NCBI GenBank assembly: GCA_024195585.1
Contig: SWBL01000116.1
Coordinates: forward strand, 1 to 64,000
Length of the DNA stretch: 64,000 nucleotides
Direction of reading: 5' to 3'
Source: Aureobasidium sp. EXF-3400
Taxonomy: Eukaryota; Ascomycota; Dothideomycetes; Dothideales; Saccotheciaceae
Shown: piece after piece, positions 31,749 through 42,831 of the stretch
Numbering within the stretch: the stretch's first letter is position 1
Layout: every line of letters begins with the position of its first letter
Program-made: the position numbers and the translations under genes
Notes under the pieces: model-generated
Database searches by the model: none
What the model was told of the DNA's origin: nothing
What the model saw: the letters and a program-made list of their open reading frames with translations, nothing else

Positions 31749-32006
31749 ATGTCCGGTTTCGCAATCAACGGTGTCTATCCAGAATTCAAGGGAGAAACTC
31801 CTTACATGCCCGAAGACTTTGCAGACCAATATCCCAACGATCCTGAGAGACAAAAGCAAGCAGCCGATCGCAAAAATCAAGCTATGGCTCAAGAGAAGGA
31901 GAAGAAGTCGCACTCTTCATTTGCAGAGACGGCAAAAGGATTGTTCAAGAGGAAGAGTCATGGAGGAAACGAAGATATTGAGCTGGTGAATGAGCAGACG
32001 AAGTAG
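31749..32006 (+). CDS. small hydrophilic protein, unknown
   Basis: Intronless frame of 85 residues with a favourable start (CACAATGTC). The N-terminal 30 residues are aromatic/Pro-rich (GVYPEFKGETPYMPEDFADQ). The rest is highly charged (Lys/Glu/Gln) with a basic stretch KGLFKRKS and an acidic end; predicted soluble, largely disordered, no signal peptide. The codon pattern and a plausible leader favour a gene, but no family is recognised and it could be lineage-specific. It lies between MITE copy 4 and the convergent 3' end of the hexose transporter. Confidence 0.55.
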   Translation: MSGFAINGVYPEFKGETPYMPEDFADQYPNDPERQKQAADRKNQAMAQEKEKKSHSSFAETAKGLFKRKSHGGNEDIELVNEQTK

Positions 32007-32201
32007 AAAGGTAGCAATCCAGATACTTCTTACATGTTGGATCAATACTGATGATCTTCCGTGTAGGTCATAAGCGAGGCATGTGTTGATGAGTAGATCG
32101 TTAAGAATATTTGTACAGGTATCATAATAAATACAAGGGGTAGTGAAAAGGACCAAAAACTCCAGGCTTTTTCCCTTTAATATCAAACCGAATAAATGAA
32201 T

Positions 32202-34278
32202 TTACTCTCCAATATTCGGTGGACGACCATCAGCCGCTCTGGTGCTCTCAGGAACAAAGTCTGTGCCTGACACATCGTGGATACCGTGAGTGGCAGTGGC
32301 AGCGGGTATCTGCATGTTCTCAACACGACGTTCGCTCTCCATACCAGCAGCATCTGCCTTCTTAATGCCACGAGCACCGGAGGTCAGAGCGAGAGCGTCA
32401 GCAGTAACGAGCTCCTCGTTCTCAGGAGGCGTCCAGCTCGAACTCTTCCAGGGCTTGACGTGGAGGATGTACATGGTGTCAATCTCTTCCAGAGTACGTC
32501 CTTGATGCTCACATAAGAAGAAGTATGCAATAATTGCGCCTGTAAAGTTGCAGGCAGCGAAGACGTATCCGTAGCGATAATCGATGTCGTTGACGATAAA
32601 CTGCGTGAAAAATGCGATCAGGAAGTTCCAAATCTGGAGGTTGTTAGCATGGTTCTAAAGGTCTGTTTTGATTATACTTACCCAGTTGGAGGCTGTGGCG
32701 ATGCCCATGGCCTTTGCACGGTAGCGGGTGGGATACAGCTCACCCACAACACACCAAACTATAGGAGCCCAAGTACTAGCGTATCCTGCAATGAACAGGC
32801 AAGCGAAGACAATCATGACTGTACCAGCAGTGTGTGTGTCTCGGTTTTCGTTTAATAAAAAGTGGCCCACCTACAAAGCGAAGGACAGTTAGCAGGGTGT
32901 CAAACGTTGGTTGTGAGAACACAACTTGGCCGAACGAATACACTCACACTCGCAAAAACTAAGAACATTGCGAACATCCAGAAGCCACCGAAGATGAGAG
33001 CCTTGCGGCGTCCGACATTCTCGACAACCCAGAGACCGCCAAAGGTACAGACAAAGTTGACAGCACCAAGAATTGTGGCCGTGACGAAGCTGTCGCTGAT
33101 ACCGACCGAGTTGAAGATTGTCGTTCCATAGTAGAAGAAGAAATTGGCACCGGTCAATTGCTGGAACATTTGAAGAACAGCCCCGAGGAGAACACGGTAT
33201 GTCATGCGAGGACCAGTGAAGACTTCATACCATGGATGGTGACCGCCTTGTTGCTCGACATCGAACTGCAAGTCAAAGCGTTAGCATTTTTCTTCATTTA
33301 GTATGGCATACTGCAACGACTGTGGCAATACCTTAGCTTTGATCTCTGTTAGCTCTCTGTTAACAGCAGAGTGATTTTGCGAAGTTCCATAGACACCAGC
33401 GATAGTCTCTCTAGCCTTTTCGATGTTTCCTCGGCGGTAAACCCAGCGAGGACTTTCCGGGAGTAGCCAGATGCCTGTAGCCATAATGACAGACCAAACA
33501 AAGCCGATACCCATAGTGATACGCCACGAAGCAGGTCCGTTGATGGTTTTAGTACCGAGGTTGATAGCGTCTGCGACCAAGATGCCAAGAGTGATGAAAA
33601 GCTGATAACAAGAGACCATACTACCACGGATGTCCTTGGGAGCAGTTTCCTGTTGAGAAAGTTAATATGATGCTAGTGTAACAGATGTTAATAGCTCAAC
33701 TTACACTCATGTACATAGGGGTCAAGACAGAAAGTGCACCGACACCAAGTCCAGCGACCCATCTACCAATTGCAACTTGGTACCAGTGATGCGTTGATGT
33801 CATCTGTACGATCATACCAATCCAGAAAACGATGTTTCCAATGAGAATACACATCCGGCGTCCAAGTCTGTCGGCGATGGGTGCGGCAATGATGGCTCCC
33901 AGTAGCGTACCGATAGACAGCAGACCAACAATGGTACCTTCTCTTGAGGGAGAGAATGCTCCATTCTCACCAAAGCGATTTTTAAAATCGTCCATCTCCA
34001 GGAAACCAGAAATCTAGATTTCGATTTGATCAGCAAGATTCTGTACAGGTTGCCGCTTGACTCGTTACCTGACCAGTATCAAAGCCAAAGATCATACCGC
34101 CAAGGGAAACGATCAAGACCATGGCAATGACTTTGAAGTTGTAGATATGTGTAGGCCCATCATCCTCCATTCCTTTTTCTGTGGTGTCCATGGTTCTTTG
34201 AGCAGTTGTCGGCGGTGTCGTTGTACCGCTGTGGAACGAAGCATCGTCCTCCTTGTCCTTCTTGCTGAACAAACCCAT
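32202..34278 (-). CDS. MFS hexose transporter
   Basis: Sugar porter of the major facilitator superfamily (yeast HXT/fungal high-affinity glucose transporter type). Six exons: 34069-34278, 33705-34013, 33332-33649, 32948-33265, 32682-32870, 32202-32633; all junctions are phase 0, introns 48-77 nt, 591 residues. Signatures in order are GGMIFGFDTGQISGF in helix 1, ADRLGRR after helix 2, GRWVAGLGVGALS, PESPRW in the central loop, the sugar-binding QQLTGANFFFYYG in helix 7, ENVGRR, GELYPTRYRAKAM, and HQGRTLEEIDTMY after the last helix. The first 45 residues and the last 85 are cytosolic and hydrophilic; the tail is long, but not as long as the yeast glucose sensors Snf3/Rgt2. Plasma-membrane glucose/hexose uptake is the likely role; specificity is not readable. 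Confidence 0.94.
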
Positions 34279-35317
34279 GTTGGCGACTATAGGGCTATGC
34301 CAACGTGGAGAAATTTGGGGTTGCTGTGTGGGATAACGCAAAACGTGGAAAAGGACCGAAAAGTAGTATGCGGAGCGTACGTGGAGAACTCAGGATATAT
34401 ATTTCAAAGACGATCTCCATGATTTTTCTTTGCTCAATAGTCATCATCTCGCAGGACCCGCGAATTGAGGTCATACCGTCTCACGGCCAACGATACGACG
34501 TTCGGAATGCAACCAAACCGAGTACCTTGACCATCCTTCGTGCGACTCGTGATCGATATTTCATCGGCCGAGCACATCTTTTAGCCAGGGCTTACCAATT
34601 TTTTGCTGCGGACCGAGATTTCTAGACACAGCACGATGTCATCGACAATATGCGACGTCATGGCTGGGAACTTTTGAAGAGACCTCGTGCACGGCACGAG
34701 GGCCCGACCATATCCCATTGGTCGGCATCCCGATGAAACGATCGGACCACGGGCTTGGCTTGCAGGGCAGCAGAAGCAGAATAACTTTCAATCAACCTCC
34801 TCTCTGCGTCATCAAAATCAATACTATACTGTTGTACATAGAAACAAGGACCATGCGCCAGAGTTGAAGGATTTTGTTCGCAAAGCGAGCTTTCCAGATT
34901 GATGCGCGCAAAGAGAAGACTGACTGCCCCACCTCTCTTGAGATGAACCATGGAGAGCGTTGTGGAGAGGGCGTGGGAACTTTCAGTGGAGACTCCTCCA
35001 GTTTTCGAATGAAAACATCACTGCGCAAAGTGATCGGCTTCAACTCGTATCAAAACGCTTATATTAGCCGAGCACCTTGTCCAGCGGACTCCGCGAGATG
35101 CCTTGTTGGACAAATCGGCAAGCCGGCCACGTCCACGTACTACGCGTGTCAACCATTGATTGAACATCCGACCGAAAAACACTGCCACAGACCGGCTTAG
35201 ATATCCGAGTCCTTTCCGAACCGGGATTCGGTCTTGAGATGCGGCAGTTGCATCTGCTTCTAAAGTACGTTCACATGTCTTGACATATGATGAGCAATAA
35301 GCACTGTACAGGCTTTG
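34279..35317. other. promoter side of the hexose transporter
   Basis: About 1 kb upstream of the transporter start. No gene supported; to its right lies a run of MITE copies. Confidence 0.45.
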
Positions 35318-35498
35318 CCCGCGTAAGCACGTCCTTCCTCTTCGTGTGACGAAGCCAATGCACAATGCCTACCAGGAAACAGGATAGTGCCCAGTGAGAA
35401 GCGAAAACTTATCAGCTCTCTGTGGACACGCCTCTGCTCTTGAATCCAGTCGTGCATTTCTATAATTACACGCGTTACATACTTTAGCATAGGGGGAG
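35318..35498. mobile_element. MITE-like element copy 5
   Basis: The right arm's reverse complement reads CTCCCCCTATGCTAAAGTAT, leading into TATAGAAATGCACGAC. The left arm is eroded but keeps GTGTGACGAAGCCAATGCACA. The centre carries CCAGTGAGAAGCG and CTCTCTGTGGACAC, which pair with each other imperfectly. The left edge is estimated. This copy and copy 7 share the GCTAAAGTATGT form of the terminus. Confidence 0.6.
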
Positions 35499-35661
35499 GG
35501 GAGAGGTTGGATCAAAACAGTGCAGTTGATCTGCTTCGCGTCACGCCCTTCAATCTTTCATTTTGCACTGGCTACCTAGGATTAGCATGTCGCCTGACAC
35601 GAGCCGCTATCGCCCGGCGTCCCTATGTGCTTAAGACCGGTACAATCTCGCCATTGACCCC

Positions 35662-35840
35662 ATCGTCATCCTAAGGCGTTAAGATGGTGTAAATCATCGA
35701 AATGCACAGTCGCGGTTTGAGCATGAGTCCGGCCATGGAGACAGCATTCAAAGAGGCTCTCTCTGTGGGAACTAGACTGTTCGCAGAAGTACTGTGTATC
35801 TCCATAGCTATACGGTGACAGTCTTCAGTACACAGGCAAG
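35662..35840. mobile_element. MITE-like element copy 6
   Basis: Inner blocks are clear: ATCATCGAAATGCACAGTCG on the left; ACTGTGTATCTCCATAGCTA and GGTGACAGTCTTCAGTACAC on the right. The centre has GAGTCCGGCCATGGAGACAG and GCTCTCTCTGTGGGAAC, the version shared with copies 2 and 9. The outer edges are decayed and estimated. Confidence 0.6.
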
Positions 35841-36080
35841 AGATGGGTTGGTAATGCTAAACCGGATAATTTCCTTGTTACAGACGCAATGACTGTTCAA
35901 GACACTCGGTTCGATCCACCCCTGGTCAACCAAATAGCACGAACGTTGACATCTTCAGAGATAGAACTCAAAGGATTGCGACCATATTCAGTTATAACTT
36001 TTCAAGTAAGATCGCCACGAGAAAGCTTTCCTACTGTTTGCGTTCAGTAAAGGCGAGAGTGGTAGGTGTTCTAAATCCAC

Positions 36081-36259
36081 CTCCCCGTACCTATGCTAAA
36101 GTATGTGAAGCGTAGCTGTAGAAATGCACAATACAATTGAATAACAGGACCGTGTCCACTGAGAGGCGACATATTGTCTGCTCTCTTTGGTCATCACTCT
36201 GCTGTTGAAGAGATTTGTGCCTTTTCGTAGTCACATTTTGCTCCTTGCTCTAGTTGGAG
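36081..36259. mobile_element. MITE-like element copy 7 (179 bp)
   Basis: Left end CTCCCCGTACCTATGCTAAA, then AGCTGTAGAAATGCACAA. The right end's reverse complement is CTCCAACTAGAGCAAGGAGC, leading into AAATGTGACTACG. The centre is CCACTGAGAGGCGACATATT and CTCTCTTTGGTC. The element ends about 350 bp before the small gene at 36609, so it may contribute to that gene's promoter. Confidence 0.65.
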
Positions 36260-36608
36260 CACGATGGAAGTTAGAGATTTGGCATATGGAGAGGTACCTT
36301 CTATGTCAAGAACAGGTTGTGTTGGCCGACGAAACAGGTAGGCGTTGCTCAAGTGTGGCATCCATATCGCGACTTCCAAGTCTGTAGTCTGATGTATCTC
36401 TTTCCTCTTCTCACTCTCTTCGTCTCTTTTTCAATCCAAACCAAATTTGTGAGTACCATCAATCGCAGTATCCTGGTCTTGTGCTGACATTGTTCTGTAG
36501 TCACAACCAAGACCACCACCTTCCACCGCAGAACACTCTCGCAAGTGACCTTCCTATTTCCCTTGCGCCGCACACCTCCTCAGTTTGCTAACACAACTTG
36601 ATAGAAAA

Positions 36609-37092
36609 ATGTCTACCAAGTCTGCACCTTCTTCCGGCTCTGGATCTGGTTCTGGTCCCGGCAAGCCCCCTGGTGCTGCCAAGTGGTGTAAGTTGTTCGA
36701 TTCCACTGAGTGCATGCACACTGAGGTCTGACCGTACTATAGGCTCTTACCACCGCGTCACCACCCATGACACTATCGAATCTCGTGCCGCCAAACAGGC
36801 TGGCATCGTCAAGCAGTCCAAGCAAGAGGTCAAGGCCGCCAAGGCCAAGAAGCGTAACGAATGGATCGGAGTCGTATGTCATTCATGTGTTCGTCTTGGT
36901 TCGGCGGTCTGACGGTGTGTGAATGTGCAGTTAATTTATGCAGAGGTCGCCCAAAGGGCCTCCCAACTCGCTGCCAACAGCCCTGGTCAGGCTACCCCGT
37001 CCGCTGCCAATAACAATGTCGACCCCCAAGATGCTGCCAAAGATTCAGATACAGACCCCAATGCTGCCAAAGACTCAGAAAGTGGTGGTTGA
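36609..37092 (+). CDS. small lysine/alanine-rich protein, unknown
   Basis: Three exons: 36609-36687, 36743-36873 and 36931-37092 (introns of 55 and 57 nt, GTAAGT/GTATGT donors), 123 residues. The N-terminus is Gly/Ser-rich (GSGSGSGPGKPPGAAKW). The middle is basic and helical (HDTIESRAAKQAGIVKQSKQ, then KAAKAKKRNEWIG). The C-terminal part is Asn/Asp/Ala-rich with two AAKDSDTDP/AAKDSE repeats. No signal peptide or known domain. A second possible acceptor 13 bases downstream (AG at 36942-36943) is also in an open frame and would give a quite different tail ending at 37096. I prefer the first because its product has ordinary composition. Real gene likely; function not recognised. Confidence 0.55.
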
Positions 37093-37320
37093 TTAGTGCT
37101 GTTGGGATATTATAGATAATTTTTACCTTTGAATGTCATACCTTGTCAAAACCTCTATGTCCATCACTCAGACCTGTGCATGCGCTAAGCCAATCCAACC
37201 ACTCTTTCGTAGTTATACGAGAAGTAGATGGAGTTGTGCAAACGCGCGATTGATCTTCCACCAGAGATGTATATAGAGGAAGACTATGAGTCAGTAGTTT
37301 AACAGCACCAGATTCTGTTG

Positions 37321-37495
37321 CTCCAAACTCGGAACAGATTGCTGTATGAGCTGCTGAAATACACGATGTCAATCAGTTCAGGGGTCAGTCCAGTGAGAGG
37401 CTTCGAAACAATGATTCTCAATGGACACTACTCCCTTCTACAAAACATTGTGCATTGTTATAAGTAGACATCATTGATAATTCCCGCACGCGGAG
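37321..37495. mobile_element. MITE-like element copy 8 (175 bp)
   Basis: Left end CTCCAAACTCGGAACAGATT, then GAGCTGCTGAAATACACGAT. The right end's reverse complement is CTCCGCGTGCGGGAATTATC, leading into CTTATAACAATGCACAATG. The centre holds CCAGTGAGAGGCTTCG and ATTCTCAATGGACAC. It lies in the 467-bp gap between the small lysine-rich gene and the 3' end of RQC1; nothing else is seen in that gap. Confidence 0.65.
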
Positions 37496-37559
37496 ACACA
37501 AGCTTAATATACACAACCATTCTATCATACAATCATACTTTTGATCTTCAGCGAAACCA

Positions 37560-39626
37560 TTACTCATCCTCCTCCGCATCTTCCACAGTGGCAGCAAATT
37601 CGTTTCCAGGAACAGCTTCAGCCTCAGGCTCGCCGATCGAGATCAATCTTTGCTGCAATTCCATCAAGCGCTGGGTGCGTTGAACTATGACCTCCTCTGG
37701 AACACCACTTTCAGCGATACGGCGTTCGATTTCTTCTTCGTTGGGTTGAGGGCGCTCTTCGCCTTCACCTGTAGGATTGAACCATGGGAATAGTTCGGAG
37801 AAGAAACGGTAGAGACCTTGCAATTCGCGGAGGCTCTCCGCTGCACCGCCCAGAGCGCCAGAGGGCGGCTGAGCAGCACGATGCGACATGGCGGAGGTAG
37901 GCGTGTATGTAGAGATGTTGTCAGGAGGTGGTAGGGGATCAGATGCTGAGGTTACTTTCGCGGTAATAGAACGAGGCAGCAATGCAATGAGTGCAGGCGT
38001 GTCGCTCATCAACACATGCCTGCCTTCATTCAGAGTGATATCCCTGTCGACGACTGGCGGATCGGGGATCTCGCTGCTTACTGCCGAGCTGACTTCGACA
38101 AGGAGCTCGCTGGCTTCAGGAGTATTCCAGAGATCTTTTGCGCGTGTGGCATAGACTTCGGAGTGAAGCTTTTCACTGTCGGTACGAGGGGATTTGCCCC
38201 AAACGCTAGGTGGAGGATCGAGATTGAGCTCTTGGAAGAGGCGAGCAACGACCCAGGGGAAGCGACTGACTGCAGTGTAGAGCGATTGCTTGCCTTTGGC
38301 GGCATCGCCTACTCTGATCAGAGCCAAAGCGCGACTGAGCTGAACATTAGGCAAGTGCTTCCACTTGGATGTGAAGATAGGGTTGTTGACAAGGTCTAGG
38401 AAGTTTTGAGGTTGGCGTCCACGTATAGCGTACTGGTCAATAACGAGACTGATACAGTAAGGGTCGTTCTCAGGATCGAGACTGAGCAATAGCTTGGACC
38501 ACTCATAGACGGTTCGCCAGGTCGAGCGCATGCCCAGGTTGGAAATGTAGCGACAGGCGGCCAACCAGAATTCGCGGTTCTCAGGACGGCGGAAATCGAG
38601 ACGGGCCTTGCCTTGCTGAAGATTGGCAGAGAAGGTAGAATGAACAGCACGGCCAAAGGAGAAGAGAGCACGCTCTAGTAGATCGCCGGAAGTGGTGTGA
38701 TCACGCTCTTGCTTTGCAATTTCCGAGACCTGCAGCAGAGTGCTGATGTGGTAAGGGTTGTGTTGAAGCAGGAGAACCATACGTTGAGGATCCATGGATG
38801 CCACGCAAGTCTCGAATTGGCCCTGAACGTCTTGGTATGTGCGGTTGTGGACAAAGGAATATTCGACAGTGCCGTCTGACCTCTTCTCAACGACTTCCAT
38901 GCCGAGACCACCGCTAGTAGCGACAGGCCACTCTTCCTTGCCCTGGATGAAGATATTACGACGGCGACTGAGAGCAGCAAGACCATCGCTCCTTCCACCT
39001 TGACCAGGTCTTCTGCCCAGAGCGGCAGCTAAGCCAGCCTGTTGGGCACCTCCGCGATTTCTTCTGCGTCCACCGGCGTTATCATCGTCATGGTCACCTT
39101 CGAGTGCGGCGCGGCCGAAGAGTCTGCGCATTTCGTTGGCGGCATGGAGCGAGGATGTATCGACAGAGAGTAGTCGGCAGACTTCGGTGGTGTTAGGATC
39201 GGCGGTGTTTGTAGGCGTGGCAGCACCAGAACCCTTTGTGTTGAGTGACTTCAGAGCGCGGTCAATGTCGTCAAGAGCTGGGTCTTGTTTGGAAGAGGTA
39301 GTAGTGGTGGATTGGGCCTTCTTTGCCTTCTTCTTTTTCTTCTTGGATTTGGTAGATTGCTTTGGTGCTGACTGAGTAGGCTGGAATGGCTGTTCGGGTT
39401 CGTCTTCCGACTCTGGTTCTTCGGGCTGAGCATCGTCGTCTTCGGCGTCTTCATCGTCGTCCTGGTTCAACATGGCAAAAAGACTCTGTTTGGACGGCGC
39501 AGCAGCAGGAGCTTCTTCCTCTTCAGACTCGTCATCTTGGTCCTCTTGTTGCTCCTCGTGGAGCTTTCGCAATTGCTCCTGCTCTTCGCGTTCGCGCTGG
39601 GCTTTTCTGAGTGCTCTTGACGACAT
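37560..39626 (-). CDS. RQC1: ribosome quality control protein Rqc1 (TCF25 family)
   Basis: Subunit of the ribosome quality control complex that works with Ltn1/Rkr1 and Rqc2 on stalled 60S-peptidyl-tRNA and helps Cdc48 recruitment. Intronless, 688 residues. Residues 1-90 are acidic with coiled-coil character (RKAQREREEQEQLRKLHEEQ). A polybasic run KSKKKKKKAKK lies near residue 95. Family signatures are SLHAANEMRRLFG near 160, YSFVHNRTYQDVQGQFETCV, MDPQRMVLLLQHNPYHISTL, HTTSGDLLERALFSFGRAVH, LLLSLDPENDPY and the C-terminal acidic tail. These are diagnostic of the Tcf25 domain (yeast Rqc1, mammalian TCF25/NULP1). Divergent from the PP2C gene. Cytosolic. Very confident on family. Confidence 0.95.
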   Translation of the reverse strand: MSSRALRKAQREREEQEQLRKLHEEQQEDQDDESEEEEAPAAAPSKQSLFAMLNQDDDEDAEDDDAQPEEPESEDEPEQPFQPTQSAPKQSTKSKKKKKKAKKAQSTTTTSSKQDPALDDIDRALKSLNTKGSGAATPTNTADPNTTEVCRLLSVDTSSLHAANEMRRLFGRAALEGDHDDDNAGGRRRNRGGAQQAGLAAALGRRPGQGGRSDGLAALSRRRNIFIQGKEEWPVATSGGLGMEVVEKRSDGTVEYSFVHNRTYQDVQGQFETCVASMDPQRMVLLLQHNPYHISTLLQVSEIAKQERDHTTSGDLLERALFSFGRAVHSTFSANLQQGKARLDFRRPENREFWLAACRYISNLGMRSTWRTVYEWSKLLLSLDPENDPYCISLVIDQYAIRGRQPQNFLDLVNNPIFTSKWKHLPNVQLSRALALIRVGDAAKGKQSLYTAVSRFPWVVARLFQELNLDPPPSVWGKSPRTDSEKLHSEVYATRAKDLWNTPEASELLVEVSSAVSSEIPDPPVVDRDITLNEGRHVLMSDTPALIALLPRSITAKVTSASDPLPPPDNISTYTPTSAMSHRAAQPPSGALGGAAESLRELQGLYRFFSELFPWFNPTGEGEERPQPNEEEIERRIAESGVPEEVIVQRTQRLMELQQRLISIGEPEAEAVPGNEFAATVEDAEEDE

Positions 39627-40042
39627 GGTTGGTATGCAGATTTGTGTTTCGTGTAGACGATGACGATGGTCAAATAATCTTGTGCTTCACGACAGATCGG
39701 TGACGTATTCCAGATTGCTGAGCATGTGCCAAACTTTGTCACTCTCACATTAAAACTCCTCTCACAAAACAGAGCATTTATGAACCTGTCGAGATTCGCG
39801 ATTATGTAAAAATCGAGGCAATGTCTAAGGAGATCCCTGCTTAAAGAATGGATTTGAGTGATAGTAGTGAACATAGGTCCATTTCTTGATGCAGTTGTGA
39901 TCTTTCACTGCTGCACGCGTGACAAACTTAGCAAACGGGCAGCGACTCAGACGTGAAGTTGACGGTCTAGGTCTCCGTCCCCCAGACTCCAGACTCCACT
40001 GTCTTCGTCGCATCCTCGTTGCGACAAGCGCATCCTGTTCAA
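39627..40042. promoter_or_regulatory. divergent promoter region (RQC1 / PP2C)
   Basis: 416 bp between divergent starts; must contain both promoters. No repeat copy present. Confidence 0.5.
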
Positions 40043-41874
40043 ATGCGTCGTGCTGTCGTTCAGAACTTGCGTGCTGCCCGCCGCCCCAATCTCTCTCGCT
40101 CAAAAGTCGCCGGCAATGTCGTCTTCCACCGCTCGCTAGCCACCCGCTCCTCGTCCGCCCCCCCGTCCATGCGCTTTCGCCGTGTTTCCCTGGCCGTCGG
40201 TGCTGTCGCTGCTGGAGGTGCTGCCCTGTACCAGTACCGCCAGTCTTCCTCCTCGACCTCTGCCCAATCCGCCTCGTCTACCAACTACGCCTCTCCTCCT
40301 GCTCCTGGAGCTACTGGTCCCGTGTCAGAAGAAGTCGCTGATGCTGTGCGCCGCGCCCTCATAGTCGAGCAAGGCGCTCTCTATACCAGTGTCATACCCG
40401 ATAACCAGCCTCTGCACAAGGAGACCGACGATTACGGTCGCAAGGTCCTCGAAATGTTGACCGCAGAGCAAGCCACCCAGAAGCTGCGCACCAACCAGGA
40501 ATCCTACCTGGTTGGCCGCGGCTCCGGTGTCGTTCGCTACGATGTCGTCCAGATCCCTAGCAACGACCCCATCGAAGACGACCATGCAGAGAAGATCATC
40601 CACGTCCCCGAGTCGGTTTCTGGTCAGGCCGAAGGTAGTGATTGGATGTTCTGGGGTGTCTTTGACGGTCATGCGTACGTCCGACTAGTCGTCCCTCTGC
40701 TGCCGTTTGCTAACATCCAAACTACAGTGGCTGGACCACGTCTGCCAAACTCCGCCAGACCCTCATCTCCTATGTCGCTCGCGAGTTGAACACGACCTAC
40801 ACAGCTGCCACCGCCAACTCATCCTTGAAGCCTCCCCCTCCGGATGCTGTCGATGCCGCCATTAAGAAGGGCTTCACTCTGCTCGATCACGAGATCACCC
40901 ACGAGAGTGTCAAGAAGGTCCAGACCGCAAAGTCAAGGTCATTGGCTGCCGAGCTTCTCGCCCCTGCACTCTCTGGTTCATGCGCTTTGCTTTCTTTCTA
41001 CGATAGTCGCACCAAGGAGCTCCGCGTTGCTTGCACTGGCGACTCGCGTGCTGTCCTGGGCCGTCGCGGCGCTAGCGGTAAATGGACTGCAACTGCCCTT
41101 TCTGTCGACCAGACCGGTGGAACTGATTCAGAAAATGCTCGACTGCGCAAGGAGCATCCCAATGAACCCTACGTTACCCACAACGGTCGTATTCTCGGCG
41201 GCCTCGAGCCTAGCCGTGCATTTGGAGACGCTGTCTACAAGTGGTCCAAGGAGACGCAAGATCTCCTGAGGAAGAACTTCTTCACCCGCTCCTATTCCAA
41301 GTACCTAAAGACTCCTCCATACGTCACTGCCGAGCCTGTCGTCACCACCACAAAGGTTCAACCTGAAAAGGGTGACTTTGTCGTTATGGCCACAGATGGT
41401 TTGTGGGAGATGCTCACGAATGAAGAGGTCGTCGGTCTGGTCGGAATGTGGCTTGACCAACAGGCTCACACTGCTCCTCAGCAGAACCAGTCCTGGCTCA
41501 AATCGTGGTTCGGCTCCAACAAGACGGCTTCTGCTCTCAACGTCGAGGGTGCCGCTCACGGAGAGGATGCTACCGGACAGCGTGCTCCCATTCGTCAACA
41601 ACAATGGGGTGTCAACGACCCTGAGTTCCAGCGCTTTGTGGTTGAAGACAAGAATGCCGCTACACACCTTGCACGCAATGCCCTCGGAGGCAAGGATACG
41701 GACACACTATCCGCGCTACTTACTCTACCCAGCCCATACTCGCGTAGATATCGTGATGATCTGACTATTGAAGTCATCTTCTTTGGTGAAGGCGGCCCAG
41801 AACGGACGGGCAGAGTGGAGTTGAACAAGGAGGCATCGGCCCTAGCGTCCGAGGCCGTCAAGCCTAAACTTTGA
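40043..41874 (+). CDS. PTC5: mitochondrial PP2C phosphatase (Ptc5/pyruvate dehydrogenase phosphatase-like)
   Basis: Metal-dependent Ser/Thr phosphatase; yeast Ptc5 activates pyruvate dehydrogenase by dephosphorylating its E1 subunit. Exons 40043-40674 and 40728-41874 (53-nt intron GTACGT...CAG) give 592 residues. The intron splits the catalytic motif WGVFDGHA-GW. The start is the ATG at 40043; the upstream in-frame codons have none. The N-terminal 45 residues are Arg/Ser-rich without acids (presequence), followed by a hydrophobic stretch SLAVGAVAAGGAALY, suggesting anchoring in the inner membrane. Other PP2C motifs are VACTGDSRAVLG, LEPSRAFGDAVYKW, VVMATDGLWEML and RDDLTIEVIFF. Long inserts around the NQSWLKSWFGSN segment are typical of the Ptc5 branch. 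Strong match. Confidence 0.93.
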
Positions 41875-42831
41875 GGTGGCGCAACGGAAGTCATTCATAT
41901 TATTGCATTGCGGGAGTCTTTTTTAACATTAGGAGCTGGAAACTTTGGTTTGGAGGATCTGGCCTGATTCAAGGGCATCGGGCATCTTCCGAACTCATCG
42001 AGAGGGGTTCATCAGGGATAGTTGTGTGTGCGTTCTAGGAGGTCTGTCGTAGACATAGAGAACTAGCAATATCTCTGAGCCATCTATCAAGCAAGCTTTG
42101 ATGGGTGTAAAATGAATACATGTCGACAGTCGTTTCTCCAACATTCTTGAGACGTTCGAGATCTCTTTGCTGGTCACGAACCTTGCTCGTGTGTCTCATC
42201 TTGTCTCTATCCCTGACTCAAACAAGATTGGGGATCACACGTGGAAGCCTCTTTTCGAATCCTTCCTTCTCTGGTTCCATGCATAGCCGTCGTATTCCAT
42301 ACTTTATGAGGATCCAAGCTTCTATTCCATCAATACCGCACAATAGGTACGATCGCTCTTATCTCCAGATCTTCTGCCTTGCCCACGCAGATCATCTTCC
42401 CAAAGAGATTTGTTGCTCTGTGCACGATCGACGGGAGCAAGCTATTGCACAGTGCAGAGTCTCAATCTCAGTTCAACCCCACGAGGACAGACCCTTTCCT
42501 CATGGTGTGTTGCAGCCTGCAGACTCCCACAGGCTCAGTCAGAACGAATGCGAATTCGAATACGGTTGCACAAACTTTCTCCATTGCAGTGACCTCTCAG
42601 GAGAAGATTACTGTATTGTGGGGTACCTATCTTTGCGGACCGACATCTGGTCTCGGAAGCAAGCCACGTGAACTGTGTGTTTCTATTCCATCACCATACT
42701 CGGTGATACGTCACCGCAAGAGAAGGTTGATCGTGAAATTGTGACTGTCCTCAGCACTTGGAAAGAGCACACCTCCAGCTCTCGGAGATGAGACTCCGGA
42801 ATCGTTGTGACGAGCAGAGCCCCTCTCTCAC
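41875..42831. other. intergenic, possible solo MITE terminus
   Basis: About 960 bp without a supported gene. Near 42735-42763 the sequence AATTGTGACTGTCCTCAGCA resembles the right arm of the MITE family, but no matching left arm is found 140-220 bp upstream. Confidence 0.4.

Noticed and set aside
38986..38998. Another copy of the periodic-array core (ATCGCTCCTTCC)
   Set aside because: Lies inside the RQC1 coding region encoding an ordinary Gly/Arg/Ser stretch; single occurrence, likely chance.
42735..42763. A further complete MITE copy ending here
   Set aside because: Only a right-arm-like sequence is seen; no left arm at any suitable distance.
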